Positions 11,379 through 22,544 of a stretch of 64,000 bases of DNA are shown piece after piece (the stretch's first letter is position 1; each line of letters starts with the position of its first letter). The notes beneath the pieces were generated by a model. It ran no database searches, was not told the DNA's origin, and saw only the letters and a program-made list of their open reading frames with translations. The DNA is from Euborellia annulipes (taxonomy: Eukaryota; Arthropoda; Insecta; Dermaptera; Anisolabididae). Location of the stretch: assembly GCA_023213315.1 (NCBI GenBank), contig JAKCPI010004386.1, forward strand, positions 107,838-171,837, in the 5' to 3' direction. The position numbers were made by a program, and so were the translations under genes.

Positions 11379-12205
11379 CTAGGTAGGCAGCCAGGATTAG
11401 AAATAAAACACAAAATTTTATCTCATTCCGCTCGTCGACGTTTCGGGTGCTAATCGCCCCCTTTCTCAGGACCTGGTCGATAATTTTTAATTTTAGAAAA
11501 ATAAAATATACATAAATATTAGAAATTATTAAAAACTTCTTTTAATTTGCTACTTACTAAGCAGGTGTCAATTATTGACATCGATTGTTATAATTGACAC
11601 CTGCTTAGTAAGTAGCAAATGAAAGAATTTTTAATAACTTCTAATGCCGGTCGGGGGGTTGTTGCCTGGGGTGTGACAGTCCCTGCCCGTTCCAGCTGGC
11701 ACCGGTTGGGTTGGAAAAAAGGTGGCGTCCGCCTCGGGAAAAAAGTTTTCTCGGTGACTCGGCTTGGTTTGTTTTTCATTTGTCCTTTGCTCTCCACTGT
11801 TGTGCCTTTAAGTTTTGTTTGTTTTATTTTAGCTAAATAAACTTTATCAAACAATCCCAGATTTAAAATATATTTTACTGTTTTTTTCAATTAATAGTAC
11901 TTGATTTAATTTATTTTTTTTTTTAATTATATAATGGGTCAATAAACAATTGGGCCTCCCGGCTGGCCATGCCCCCGGCCGGTTATTTTATCATTGGGCA
12001 GCCCGGACCAGGCTTGGCCCATGGTCCTCCCAAGGCTCGGATTTTTCATGAACCCGACCACAATCACTACCCAAGGCTCGTTTAAAATTTAAACATTGGG
12101 CCAGGCCTAGGACAGGGGCCCAATGGTACTACCCAGCAAACGTCGACGAGCAGAATGAGATAAAATTTTGTGTTTTATTTCTAATCCTGGCTGCCTACCC
12201 AAGCG
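11379..12205. mobile_element. Composite element with 65-bp inverted arms and a hammerhead remnant
   Basis: The arms at 11379-11443 and 12140-12205 are inverted copies sharing GGCAGCCAGGATTAGAAAT, CACAAAATTTTATCTCATTC and GCTCGTCGACG. The interior holds a hammerhead-like remnant (minus, about 11430-11475: CCTGAGAAAGG, a GGG...CCC stem, CGAAACGTCGAC), a 55-bp-arm hairpin, and a unique GC-rich block (11645-11760). An AATAAA-bearing segment follows at about 11835, then proline/glycine-codon-like GC runs of GGCCCAATGG type (11940-12330). The CTGANGA core is damaged. No reverse transcriptase is visible. It resembles debris of a ribozyme-bearing retroelement; that is an inference. Confidence 0.45.
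11517..11647. repeat. Hairpin with about 55-bp arms
   Basis: TTTGCTACTTACTAAGCAGG and TGTCAATTA on the left (to 11574) are mirrored by TAATTGACA and CCTGCTTAGTAAGTAGCAAA on the right (from about 11591). Weaker pairing continues outwards to ATTAGAA/TTCTAAT. The loop is about 17 nt. Confidence 0.75.
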
Positions 12206-12559
12206 CCAATGCTGGATATTAAATAAATATTGGGAACCGGAAGGCGCCGGCATTACCCAAGGCTGGTTTAATGAAAAAATCCCATTGGGCCAAGCTGGAC
12301 AGGGGCCCCCCGGTCGTTTAAATATATTGGGAGCGGGGGATTTGAACACGGATCTTTGTAGAAGCCGATATGTTTAAAATATCATTTTTTTTTTATAGAA
12401 ACTATTATTATTCAATCCAGAGAACGTTTTTTATTTTTTTTCTGAATTAATTAGTAATTTCCTCGTGATCTTATTCGGGTACTTTATGTATACGTATAAT
12501 ACATAAATTTTAAGAATTCTAATTATAAGAATTTCGATCAATTAACCGTGAAAGCGAAA

Positions 12560-13440
12560 TGTTTCTCTTTAAATTTCATTTTATCTCTCTCTCTCTCTCT
12601 CTCTCTCTGTCGTTTTATCTTTCGTTTTAGTTGTTACATGAGTAGGGCTAATTAAAACGAATCGGCCAACTGGTGATTGTATTAGTGTATGTGTGTGTGT
12701 GTGTGTGTGAAATAGAAAGAGATCCTCCTTGCTTGGCACACAAGGCGATCGTATGTTGTGGTTAGAGAACCCACCATCGTCTTTTTTTTCCAGGGGTGGG
12801 TATAACCCGAGGGTTTTTTTTTTCGTAGCGGTGGGGGTGTGATGGATGCGTAGGGCGTGATGTGACTTTGGCAACGAATTTTCTCTTCTCTTTTTTTTTT
12901 TTTTGCCAACCAACCATTTCTATAGACTCGCTTGTTTTTTTTTTTTTTTTTTTAATATATAAGATACGAATTTCATAAATATGAAATTTAACAATTTTTA
13001 TTATATACCTCAGGCGATATTATATATTTATGTTTTTGATCCAAATCAGATTATTTATTATTAAATTTTTTTTTTTTTTTTTGTTTAGTTGGAGATATTT
13101 GGTTTGAAGCAAAAAAGAGAGAGGAGGAAGGGATGGATTATTTTGGTTAAAAAAAAAAAAGAAACGCTTTTATTTAAAAGAGAAAAATAACATTATTTTT
13201 TTTTTTTTATAAAATTATGTAAGGCATTTAAACTTTATTTATTTTTTTAAATTTTCTTTTAGAGGTTTTACTTTACCTATACCTGTATATTTATTTAACA
13301 ATCGATGGGTACCGCGTGACGTTCCACACCCTGGTTTTTAAGTTGGCATTGTTATTTAGTGGCTGTTTCTCTTCCCTATTTCCCCCACCCCCTCCACAGT
13401 GAAAATAAAAGATTATTTGACATTAATCATGGTTAATTTT
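12560..13440. other. Microsatellite and T-rich stretch, no gene
   Basis: A (CT)n run lies at 12583-12608, (GT)n at 12688-12710, and poly-T runs at about 12890, 12935, 13065 and 13195. Between them lies apparently unique DNA (12720-12880 and 13290-13400). The minus-strand frames of 75-110 codons follow the microsatellites and look spurious. Confidence 0.45.
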
Positions 13441-13483
13441 AAATTAATTGCCATTTGAATCGATCATTTCAAAAACCACTTAA

Positions 13484-13596
13484 TGGCCACGGCCAGAGAC
13501 CGGTTGGATTTGAGGTGTGTGTCTCCGTGCACATAAGCACCTCGGGAAAATAAACGGGGATCCCTATAGGAATTTCAAAATAATAATAATAAAAAT
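13484..13596 (+). mobile_element. SINE-1 3' end fragment
   Basis: It contains GGCCACGGCCAGAGACCGG, GTGCACATAAGCACCTCGGG and GGAATTTCAAAATAATAAT. It directly abuts the next, full-length SINE-1 in the same orientation, as if the second copy had inserted into the (AAT)n tail of the first. Confidence 0.7.
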
Positions 13597-14137
13597 GGGG
13601 ACTCGCTGGTGTAGTGAGCTAGGGTGTCGACTTCTATAAAAGAGATCCCTGTTCAAATCCTCGGCGTGCCGCATTTTTTCATTGAATAAAAATATTTATT
13701 TAATGTAAACTTATCCTCAAGCAGGCACTGGATTTGAATATTGGATCTTACCAGCCCCCAGGCAACTTTACGGGGAGAAAAGGAGTTGCTGTGACATCAC
13801 GTCCTGTGGAACGAACGTAAAGAAGGTTCCCTCCAATTGATGCATTCTTCGAAAGGAGTAGGCGATGAGGGAGTTCCTCCTCAAAATAGGACATCCTCCA
13901 TAGCATAGAAGAGGTTGGATTGGATAAAAGGAACCGGGTGGAACCAGAAATAAGGATTAGTTCACTAGCTAGAAACGAACCCAGGAGGAGGAGTTAGAGA
14001 TAGGAAATGTAATTTCATGGGGTGCCGGTAGATGACTACATGCCAGAGGCTGGTTGGATTTGAGGTGTGTGTCTCCGTGCACATAAGCACCTAATAATCG
14101 GGGATCTCTATAGGAATTTCAAATAATAATAATAAAA
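13597..14137 (+). mobile_element. SINE-1, full-length copy
   Basis: The tRNA-like head is GGGACTCGCTGGTGTAGTGAG with a B box GTTCAAATCC. The body and the (AAT)n tail follow. It lies in tandem with the 3' fragment just upstream. This is one of the two most complete copies and is suitable as a family reference. Confidence 0.85.
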
Positions 14138-14418
14138 TAATTTTACCTTAGAGAAATCGGGGATGGGACTCTGATTGGATAAAGACTCACAACTCCGCCA
14201 CTGAATAACAGTTATGGCTATAGATTTTTCTTAAGGGATAAGATGCTTGTCATCTTTAATAAGTCAGGTATATATTTTTATTATTAATTGCCTGAAACGA
14301 ACGAGTTGATTGAAAAATTGTGGCACTCGATCTAAAAAGGCGAGGGTCCGCCACAGGCGGGCGGAGCGGGTTGTAGTTAATAATTTTCTTCTTATAATGA
14401 TGATATAGCCATATATTT

Positions 14419-14663
14419 GGACCCTGTTACGCATTAGTGTGTCAAGTGCCAGCTACCGACATTTGAGAAAATTAACATTAAAGTTTTTTGTTTTCATTGG
14501 ATTCTATATAATTTTTGTTGTCAATTGTGCAAATAACATTAAATATAAATTTTTTTAAGACATATTTCATAAAAATACTATTAATCATAGCATTTGAAAC
14601 AATATTCCTTATCTCAATTTTTAATTTTTTTGGCGCTTGACACACTAATGCATAACAGTGTCC
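14419..14663. mobile_element. TIR MITE, MITE-2 family
   Basis: The terminal inverted repeats of about 33 bp read GGACCCTGTTACGCATTAGT and continue with GTGTCAAG(T)GCC; the right end is GGCGCTTGACACACTAATGC. The AT-rich interior of about 180 bp includes AACATTAAAGTTTTTTGTTT. A second complete copy at 27350-27600 has the interior in the opposite direction. No ORF is present. Confidence 0.75.
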
Positions 14664-14824
14664 ATTTAACAATTAGATTTTTGATTTGACTTCTATTTGT
14701 CTTTTTTCATTGTTATCTTAAACCCTAATAATGCAGAATTACCCCTCATAGTAATTTATCAATATATACGATTATTTTTGTTTTATACATAGTATATATA
14801 TATATATATGATATAATAATTCTG

Positions 14825-15110
14825 AAGGGCGCAAAAGGGCTTTAGAAGGAGGAGGCGCTTGAGTGTGCGTGACCTGTGAGATCCATAATGCAACAGCAGC
14901 AGCAGCAGCAACACTCTCTCGCCCTGAAGGAAGAAGGAATGTTAGGCATTAAGGAGTATGTGGGCTTAAGGGCTGCTGTGTTTCATTTATAACAAACCTC
15001 CTCCCCCTCCTCCTTCTTCTTCTTCTTTCAACCCTGAGATTGGCGAATGATTGCAACGACGAGCCTGGAAACACAATGGCCTCATCTGCGGAAAGACTTT
15101 CTTTTTTCTT
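14825..15110. other. Low-repeat GC-richer island upstream of the gene
   Basis: This stretch does not match any repeat family here. It includes a (CAG)n tract (14894-14910), CTTC repeats (15012-15035) and mixed sequence such as GATTGCAACGACGAGCCTGG. It lies about 2.7 kb upstream of the predicted promoter and could be regulatory. No conserved coding frame is seen. Confidence 0.3.
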
Positions 15111-15279
15111 CTTCTCAAGATACATCATCTTCTTTCTTCTTATATATATATATAATACAATAACATTATTTTTAATTTATAATGAAATTATTATTATTAT
15201 CAATTAACGTTTTATGTTGCGGTGTATCAACTTTATGATTCTTTAATCTATGGGGGCATTAACATTGAAAACGTCTACG

Positions 15280-15480
15280 GGCTTGGTCTAGTTGGTAGCG
15301 TGTCTATCTTCTATACCGAACGTCGCGGGTTCGGACCCCAGGCAGTCCGATGATTTTATTTAAGCCATTTGATACTAAATAGACCCCTAAATGTATATTA
15401 TTCTCTATAACGAATATCGTAAAAGTCTTAAATGGCCTAAGTTGCCGAAAAGACTGTGTGTATGTGTGTGTGATTATGTG
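15280..15480 (+). mobile_element. SINE-2 copy
   Basis: The head has GGGCTTGGTCTAGTTGGTAG (A box) and CGCGGGTTCGGACCCC (B box). The body has CCTAAGTTGCCGAAAAGACT and ends in a GTGTGT stretch. A short SINE-1 3' fragment follows (AAATTCCTATCGGGATCCCC at 15481-15500). Confidence 0.75.
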
Positions 15481-15499
15481 AAATTCCTATCGGGATCCC

Positions 15500-15800
15500 C
15501 GTTTATTTTGGTTTTCCCCCCCTACCCTTCCCCCCCCCCCCGTGAAATTATTTTTTTTTTCTTTTTCTCCCCCCCCCTCCCTTTTTTTTCTTTTTTAGTG
15601 AATAAATCTTTTTTTTTTTGTTTTCCCTCTCCTTCTTTTTTTCCCCTTTTTTTTTTTTTTTGGGGTTGTGTGGGGGGGGGGGGGCCCCCCCCCCCCCCCC
15701 TTTTTTTTTGAATGATTTTTTTTGGGGGGAATTTTCTTTCTTTCTTTTCTCGGCCCCTCCCCCCCCCCCCGTGTAAATGGGAAAAAGTGTGAGTGTTAAA
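15500..15800. repeat. Low-complexity homopolymer tract
   Basis: Alternating runs of C, T and G make up most of this stretch (for example about 12 G then 16 C at 15673-15700). Open frames on both strands here are artefacts. Consensus accuracy is likely poor in such DNA. Confidence 0.7.
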
Positions 15801-15994
15801 AAAAATAAATAAAGTAAAAAAATAAAATCAACCACAATCTTTGATTTTCAATAAATGCCTCACTGTGTAGGGGGTGGGGGGGGAATAGGGAATTTTGATA
15901 AACAGCCACTAAATAGCAATGCCAACTTAAAAACAAGATTGTGGAACCTCACGTGAATGTGTGTGTGAGTGTGAGTGTGAATGAGAAAAAAAAA

Positions 15995-16475
15995 ACATTG
16001 AAACAAATGGGTTCATATCGAAAATTCGATGTCAAGATTTTGATGGAAATACACGGTTTGAGGTTTGTGAACAAAATCGGAAGATTCTCAACGACAGTCA
16101 TGGGCGTAACTAAGAAATTTGGCTGGGGGCCATGGGACCAGACCAGCCATCCTCCGTGGGTCTGGAAGACCCCATATTGGCTCAATTTTTCTTGAGTCAG
16201 GGAGACTTTTTTGGGGGGGGGGCGCCCCCTAGTTACGCCCATGACGACAGTAATATCGAAAGAACGAAAAGAGCAATGAGGTTGAAATTTTATATTTAAG
16301 TTAGGTACACCCCTGGCACATGATACGAAGCTTTTGAACAAAATCGATCAAAAAGTACTAGTACTTTACTCATGTACTTTTCCAGTTTTTTACAATTTTC
16401 TCAAAATTCTTTCTAACGATTTTGATTAAATTCATAAATCAATTATTTTTTACATGCACTTTAAAATGTACACTG
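15995..16475 (-). mobile_element. HP1 element body, interrupted by a hAT MITE
   Basis: Read on the minus strand, the HP1 body phrases appear: AAAGTACTAGTAC, TTAAATATAAAATTTCAACC, and the end CATCAAAATCTTGACATCG. The terminal hairpin is missing. The copy is split at 16099 by a 145-bp hAT MITE. Confidence 0.65.
16099..16243. mobile_element. hAT-type MITE (145 bp) with 8-bp TSD
   Basis: The terminal inverted repeats are CATGGGCGTAACTAAG and CTAGTTACGCCCATG. They are flanked on both sides by the identical 8-bp duplication ACGACAGT (16091-16098 and 16244-16251), the hAT hallmark. It has no coding capacity and is inserted in an HP1 body. Confidence 0.85.
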
Positions 16476-16924
16476 TAAAAAAAATCTTAATTTTTGTGGG
16501 TTTTGGAATACTAAATTTATAAATTTTCCTTGTAAATGATTGATATCTACTATGCATTTATCTACTAAATTTACAAATGTTTACAACAAAAAAACATTTT
16601 AAAATTACAATTTTCTTCGAAGAGTATGTATTGTAATTTTACAAACATTGTATAGTATTTTTCGTTAAAATTTGTATTTTTTCTCGAAAGCAGTTTAGGA
16701 ATTCTAAAATTACCACACATTTACACTCTAATTTTCAAATGTCATTCTAAAATTACAATACATTTTCATTCTAATTTTCAAACGTCTTTCGAAAATTACA
16801 ATACATTTGTAAATGGTTTTTGCAAAGACTTACTAAATTTAGTATGTTTTTGTGTAAGAAAAACTTGAACAAAATTATCAAAAAATATAAAATAAAAAAA
16901 ATCAAAGTGAGTTTATATATTTTT

Positions 16925-17112
16925 TTTTTAAACACTCACATACACACAGTTTTTTCGGCAAATTAGACTATATAAGACTTTATACGATAACCGTTATTGA
17001 ATATATACTGGTGTATTTGGTATCCAAATGGTTTAAATAAAATCATTGGACTGCCTGGGGTCCGAACCAGCAACGTTCGGGAGCACGCTAACCCCTACAC
17101 CAAGCCCGAGGG
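16925..17112 (-). mobile_element. SINE-2 copy
   Basis: In minus orientation it has GGGCTTGGTGTAGGGGTTAG, the B-box-like GGTTCGGACCCC, CAGTCCAATGATTTTATTTA and the CACACACA-rich 3' part. Confidence 0.75.
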
Positions 17113-17559
17113 AGTAGAGCTAGTTAATTAAAACTGAAGCAACTGGGACTTACTATATATTTAATTTAGAAAAGAAAAAAAATCAGAGCTATATATGGAG
17201 AGGTTATATTTAAATTTTAAATAAAAAAAAAGTATTTTTTTTTGTATTCATGCAATATTTTTTCATTACATATATATATATTCTTTGAATTATTAGATAT
17301 ATTCACTCTACGTTTTTTCATAAAAAAATAAAAAAAAAAAGAAGGATTTCTTTGAGATAAAAAATTTAAATTTAAGCCCAATCACGTGTGAAAGATAAAT
17401 ATCAATTAAAAGGATGAGAGAGCGAGCGAGAGTTCAGCCATTTTTCTATCCCCTCCCGCTCCTAGGGTGGCTAATGGCGGGCGTAGAGTGTGCGCGAGGG
17501 AAAAAGAACCAGAGAGAGAGAGAGAGAGAGAGAGGGTGATTTTAATTTCAACCTCTAAT

Positions 17560-17749
17560 TGAATGTCTCGCTAATGAGCTGGCGGCGTCTGGGCGGGGTT
17601 TATCCATCTAGGGGCGGGGCCGGCTCCGCCCACTCACGAAATGGGCGGGGCCTATAACGCGACGTGGTGGGGGTGGCGACTCTGTCACCGGCCCCTCAGT
17701 AAGCGTTTTTAGTTCGTTCAAGTGAGTGTGTTTTTCGGCTCCGGGGACC
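17560..17749 (+). promoter_or_regulatory. GC-box / CpG-rich promoter of the Q/A/H-rich gene
   Basis: This block is strikingly GC- and CpG-rich against an AT-rich background. It holds three Sp1-type GC boxes: GGGCGGGGTT at 17591, GGGGCGGGGC at 17611 and GGGCGGGGCC at 17643. A weak TATA-like CTATAA lies at 17652 and an arthropod-type initiator TCAGT at 17696-17700. A CT/GA microsatellite lies just upstream (about 17512-17534). The start codon follows within about 50 nt. The transcription start position is an inference. Confidence 0.6.
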
Positions 17750-18188
17750 ATGGTCCTCGAGCCCGGCGCTTTGCGGTTATATCTAGCTGCCGCGCACCAA
17801 CAACAACAACAACAAGAACAACAAGCGGCTCAATCACAACAACAACCACAACCACCGCCATTACCACCGTATCGTGGACCAAGTGGTTTGGCTTTATTTG
17901 CACCGCATTTTTTACATCCGCATCATGCGGCTGTTGCACTTGCCGCTGCTGCTGCGGCACAACAGCAACAACAACAGGCGCCGAATTCGCAGCAAACGCA
18001 ACAACAGCAACAAGCGGCGCAACCGTCGCATGGGATTTTAGCTGCGGCTGCTGCGGCAGCGGCAGCGGCGGCCGCCGCAGCAGCAGCCGCCGCTGGACAT
18101 CATCACCATCATGCTGCTGCTGCCGCGTTTGCCAACGTCCCGAGACGCCAACGGCGGCTCAGTGAAGAGAGCATCGACGGCAAAAAAG
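17750..18188 (+). CDS. First coding exon of a Gln/Ala/His-rich putative nuclear regulator
   Basis: The ATG at 17750 sits in a strong context (GGGGACCATGG). 146 codons are read before a consensus donor (AAG|GTAGGA at 18188/18189), leaving phase 1. Residues 1-12 read MVLEPGALRLYL. Q-rich tracts lie at about 17-32, 71-76 and 84-88, a proline cluster at 33-40, an 18-Ala run at 98-115, five His at 117-121 and five Ala at 122-126. The basic PRRQRR at 131-136 is followed by LSEESIDGKK; RRLS at 135-138 fits a PKA-type site and the basic patch may be a nuclear localisation signal. Homopolymer Q/A/H tracts of this kind are typical of metazoan developmental transcription factors. Synonymous codons are mixed in the tracts (CAA/CAG, all four Ala codons), arguing for a real protein rather than a pure triplet repeat. 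No DNA-binding domain lies in this exon and I do not recognise the family. No second exon was found in the window. Without splicing, the frame ends at 18217. Confidence 0.75.
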
Positions 18189-18209
18189 GTAGGATCACTA
18201 AAGCTTTTA

Positions 18210-19555
18210 CGCCCTAAATATTTCTTTTTTTTATATATATAAAACCATCCTTGTTAAATTCTGTGTAAAAAAAGCCCCATAAAAATTCGTCAATTATTTT
18301 CCGAGTTCATATGTTTAAAAAAATTGAAATTAAATCTCGCAATTATTATTCTATAATTAATTATATATATTTAATTAAATTAAAAAATTATTTAAATTTA
18401 AATTATTTATTTATTTATTTAAGCTTATTATTGAATTTAAAAATATATAATTTTTAATTATTAGAATATAATTAAAAATATTTTCCCATCTTAATAAATT
18501 TTACATTTTGAATTCTAATATATCGGGCGAAAACTAAATAAATATATGTGAAAACAAAAAAAGAAAATCTGGTGTGACAAGCTTAGAACAAAACTTTCAA
18601 TTACCGTTGCTGTGCGACCAGTCACTCCAGATTTTTTTCTTTTCTTTAGACGTCCCTATGTTTCTGGAATTATGTTTTTCGGGACTCAATAATGACGAAC
18701 TTTTATATTTATTTCTCTTTGAAATTATTAAACATTTAGATTTCATTCTATTAGATATCCTGATTTAAAAATCAATCACTTGTTCAATTATAGTTTTGAA
18801 TTATAATAAATTCAGCCCCGGCGCCCGCCTTCTCTCTTGTTTAATTCTAGTGTTGGATTATAATAAAAAATTAAGTTTAATAATTAAAATGGCCCCATAA
18901 AAATTCGTCAAATAGTTTCAGAGTTTAAAAAAAAAGAAAAAAATTGAAATTAAATCTCACAATTATTATTCTATAATTAATAATATATATTAAGTTAAAT
19001 TAAATTTTTAATTAATCCAAATAAAATTTAATTAATTTTTTATTTATTTAGATATTTATTAATTCAATTAATTTTGTTAGTTATATGAAGGATTATTATA
19101 CTAATTTAAACTATTTTTAATTGTTTAGAATTTTACTTGTACCGTATATATTAAGTTTAAATTTTCACTGCACGGGAACCCCATTTATAAATCAAATATA
19201 CAAGATCCCTTCTTACATGATTCTATCGGATTTGTCCCCCTACCTAAATAATTTCCTATTTATTTCATATTAAAATTGATCAGATTTTTTATTTTTCTTT
19301 GAAGTAACGCACATCAAACCTCAAGTAACAAGTAAAGGTGAACCCTCAAATTGTAATTCTTTTAAATAATAAATAAATAAAACTATTATTTATTTATTAT
19401 ATAATTTTCACATTTTAATTTATTTCGTTTATTAAACAACGAACAGATGGACATTACGCAGGCCTATTTACTTAACATAAACATGCATGATTATCGTTAA
19501 AATTTTTAAATCTGTATGAATAAAATGAACGCAATGTTCTCTATTAATAGGCCTA
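18210..19555. other. Start of putative intron 1: AT-rich repeat modules
   Basis: Two copies of the CCATAAAAATTCGTCAA module followed by CTCACAATTATTATTCTATA lie at 18280-18370 and 18895-18985. An HP1 hairpin lies at 18564-18638. No exon with a convincing acceptor and codon bias was found. Confidence 0.45.
18564..18638. repeat. HP1 hairpin, shortened
   Basis: AAAATCTGGTGTGACAAGC opens the hairpin and GTCACTCCAGATTTTTTT closes it. The CTTTCAATTACC arm has lost part of its partner. Confidence 0.65.
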
Positions 19556-20044
19556 TATAAAAAAAATTCGATATCGATATTTTGATAGAAATACACGTTT
19601 TGAGGCCCAAAATTTTGTGCGCAATTTAACGCTTGAAGGAATTGAGCTATAAGATTGAAATTTTATATTTAAGTTAGGCACCACTCTAAAAAGTGAAAAT
19701 AAAGTTTTGAACAAAATCGGACAAAGAGTATTAATACTTTACTAATGTACTTTTTCAGTTTTTTTTATTTTCTCAAAGTCCGCTTTATCGATTTTAATTA
19801 AAATTAATAAATAATTTATTTTTTAGATTCTCTTTAAAATGTATATTCTCATTTTGCGTTTGAAATTGTTTGAAGCACACTTTATTCTTGTACTTCATAG
19901 GAAAGAGAAGAGGAATATATCGGCGGAAACTAGATATATGTCGACAAAAAAAAATCTGGTGTGACAAGCACAGAACACAACTTTCAATTACCAAAGTTAA
20001 GGAAAAGTTGTGTACTGTGCGACCAGCTCACACCAGATTTTTTA
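19556..20044 (-). mobile_element. HP1 element, near full length
   Basis: Body phrases in minus orientation (TCAAAATATCGATATCG, AGTAAAGTATTAATAC, TATGAAGTACAAGAATAAAG, TTTCCGCCGATATATT) lead into a well-preserved terminal hairpin at 19951-20043. Its arms, GGTGTGACAAGCACAGAACA and TGTGTACTGTGCGACCAGC, pair well. The frames at 19794-20067 lie inside this repeat and are not genes. Confidence 0.65.
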
Positions 20045-20140
20045 TTTTAGTTCTCTTCAAAAATTGAAATCTGATTTTTTAAACGTCATTCTTTAAGTAT
20101 TTTGGAAATTTTCCGTATTTATTTATTTTTGCTCCTAGCC

Positions 20141-20310
20141 TATATGGACCCTGTTATGCAATGGTGTGTCAAAGACCAAACATCGAGTTTTGAGAAAATC
20201 AACATTAAAGTTTTTTTGTTTTCATTGGATTATATATAATTTTTCTTGTCAAATGTGCAAATAACATTAAATATAAATTTTTTTAGGACATATTTCATAT
20301 AATATATGCT
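20141..20310. mobile_element. MITE-2 fragment
   Basis: The left terminal repeat GGACCCTGTTATGCAATGGT and the interior AACATTAAAGTTTTTTTGTT match 14419-14663. The right end is missing. Confidence 0.6.
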
Positions 20311-20736
20311 CATGTTTTTCAGGACTATTATTATTTCAACAATGTCCAACTTTTGTTATTTATTTCTCTTTGACACTTTGCTTTGAAATTATTAAACTTT
20401 TAGATTTAATCCTATTAGATATAATAATTAAAAATCAATCTCTCTTTTTCAGTTCTAGTGTTGAATTTTATATAATAAAATGGCGTTAATAATCTTTTAA
20501 GATTTCTGCTTCAAAAAGGCACCATAAAAATTCGACAAATATTTTCCCGAGTTCATGTGTTAAAAATGGAAAATTGAAATTAAATCTCACAATTAATAAT
20601 CTATATTTAATAATATATATTATGTTGAATTCAATTGCTTTTTAATAAATAAAAAATAAAATTTCTTCCTTATTTCGTCTTTGTTATTATACAAACAAAA
20701 CAATATTTTAAAGTCATTATTATAAACAATTGATAA

Positions 20737-21151
20737 TCTATTTATATAAATGCTAGGCCCCCGGGTTGGCGTGGTGGGTGGCCCCCCCCCAAACTCGGGG
20801 TCGGGGGGTTTTATCGCTAATGTCCGTCTGTCCCGCTCTATTTGGGCAACTTCCTGTTGGAATTTTGAAACGAATTTTATGCTTAAAGAGGACCTTCTTG
20901 GGATTACAGGAAAATTATTTTCATCCCGAAATTCCTATAACTTTTTGAGTTATTAATTTCTCAAGTTACGATTTCTCCCATAGGAAATGTTTAGAGAAAT
21001 ATTTATGAATTCTTTGCAATGATGTATTCTATGAATGTACCATAAATAAAAACTCAAGCAGGCACTGTATTGGAATAGTAATGATAATTTTTTTTCTTAT
21101 AATTAAGAAAAGGCGAGAGGGGGGGTCCAGGAGGGCGGGCGCCGTGGCTAG
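20737..21151 (+). mobile_element. Helitron-like non-autonomous element
   Basis: It begins TCTATTTATATAAA at an A|T site and contains GCTAATGTCCGTCTGTC, a CAACTTCCTGTTGG region, and GGATTACAGGAAAATTATTT. It ends in a GC-rich block terminating in GGCTAG, followed by T. It includes a fragment shared with SINE-1 (ACTCAAGCAGGCACTG, about 21051-21066). No Rep/helicase is encoded. It is the uninterrupted counterpart of 57179-58112. Confidence 0.6.
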
Positions 21152-22080
21152 TACTTTAATTTTACAAGAAATTTCTTTCACTACAAAGAATTTTAAATAC
21201 AATTAATTTTTTAACGATTTTTCTCCAATGAAAGGCATTGTAAAAAAACAAAATACAATTTATGAAAAGCTTCAATTTAAATCGTTTACCTCAAAACAAA
21301 TAAATCGACAAAATTAGAGCATTTATATGTATGAGGTCTTGGATATATAACCTCATAAGTTTTTGATAAAATACATTTTGAAAAATAAAATAATTGATTG
21401 AAATAATTCATATTAAAAAGATAAAATAAATTGATACTGTATGTGAGAGTGAGGACACCGTAGAAGTTAATATTATTATTTAAAATAAATAGAAAATTTC
21501 ACAAATATTAGATAAATTAAAATTTAAAACAAAAGACAAGATGATATGTTTCAATTTATTTTTTATTGTTACACCGAGGATATGGATATTAGTTAAAATA
21601 CGAAATAAGCCAGCAGCTTTTATCTTTTCTTCTCTATCCATATAAATGACAAAAATAGGAAAGTTGAAATTTAATATATATGACGAATTATAAAATAATA
21701 ATTGTGAGATTTAATTATCCAACTTTTAACTTTAATTATCTATTTCTATATTATATTTTATTACTTTTGCTATTTTATCAAAGACAAATTCTGTCTGTTT
21801 GTAACGCATAGACTCGATCGAAACAACTAGGCAGATTTTCATGGGGATTTTTCTTAATGGGTAGAGAATTTTCCGGGGATGGTTTTAGGCTATCATTCTT
21901 CCAAATTAGGGGGTAGGTGGGCCCCCTTTTAAGGGGTTCACAAATCTAGAATTCTTCCATTGGAAAACATTGTGTAATGAAAAATTAAAGCTAATTAATT
22001 TTAATAATGAAATAATTAAATCTCTCAAATGAAAAATAATAAAAATTGATATATAATTCAATTTTCTTTTTTTTTTTTTT
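21152..22080. other. AT-rich stretch with no recognised gene
   Basis: Apart from a Helitron 5'-like phrase at 21790-21965 (ACTCGATCGAAACAACTAGG, TTTTCCGGGGATGGTTTTAG) and the TTATAAAATAATAATTGTGAG module at about 21690, nothing is recognised. Confidence 0.4.
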
Positions 22081-22081
22081 A

Positions 22082-22338
22082 CTTGGGGCTTGCTGGTTGT
22101 AGTGGGCTAGGATGTCGGCCTCTACAAAGAAGATCCCTGTTCAAACCTTGGGCGTGCGGGATTTTTCATTAAATAAAAATATTTATTTCAAGCAGGCACT
22201 GGATTGGAATATTGGATCTCTCCACAATAGCCCCCAGGCAACTCTACGAGGAGAGGGAGTTGCTGTGACATCACGTTGTAAAGAAGGTTCCCTCTCAGTG
22301 ATGCATTCTTCAAAATGAGTCGGTGCTGAGGGAGTCCC

Positions 22339-22395
<57 letters not shown>

Positions 22396-22518
22396 CTTTT
22401 TGCACATTTTCCCCCACATTTTTTTTAATAAATATTAAAAAAAAAAAAAAAAAAGAGTCCCTCCTTAACTAGAAGAGGTTGGATATAAGGAACCGGGTGG
22501 AACCAAGAAATAAGGATT
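22082..22518 (+). mobile_element. SINE-1 copy with a homopolymer insertion
   Basis: The head GGGGCTTGCTGGTTGTAGTG and B-box region GTTCAAACC are intact. The body is interrupted by a run of about 53 T (22343-22395) and an AT/poly-A stretch (to 22454), after which the SINE-1 body resumes (GAGTCCCTCC). The insertion looks like an inverted pair of poly-A/poly-T tracts. The 3' end is lost. Confidence 0.7.
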
Positions 22519-22544
22519 CTACACTTCACTACACATTTTTATAT

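Noticed and set aside
15391..15835. Frames of 95-106 codons on both strands
   Set aside because: They run through homopolymer C/T/G tracts and have no plausible protein composition.
17722..18165. Overlapping 147-codon frame rich in Thr/Cys/Gly/Ser
   Set aside because: It is the frame shifted from the Q/A/H exon. Its composition is what Gln/Ala codons give when shifted, and its start lacks a good context.
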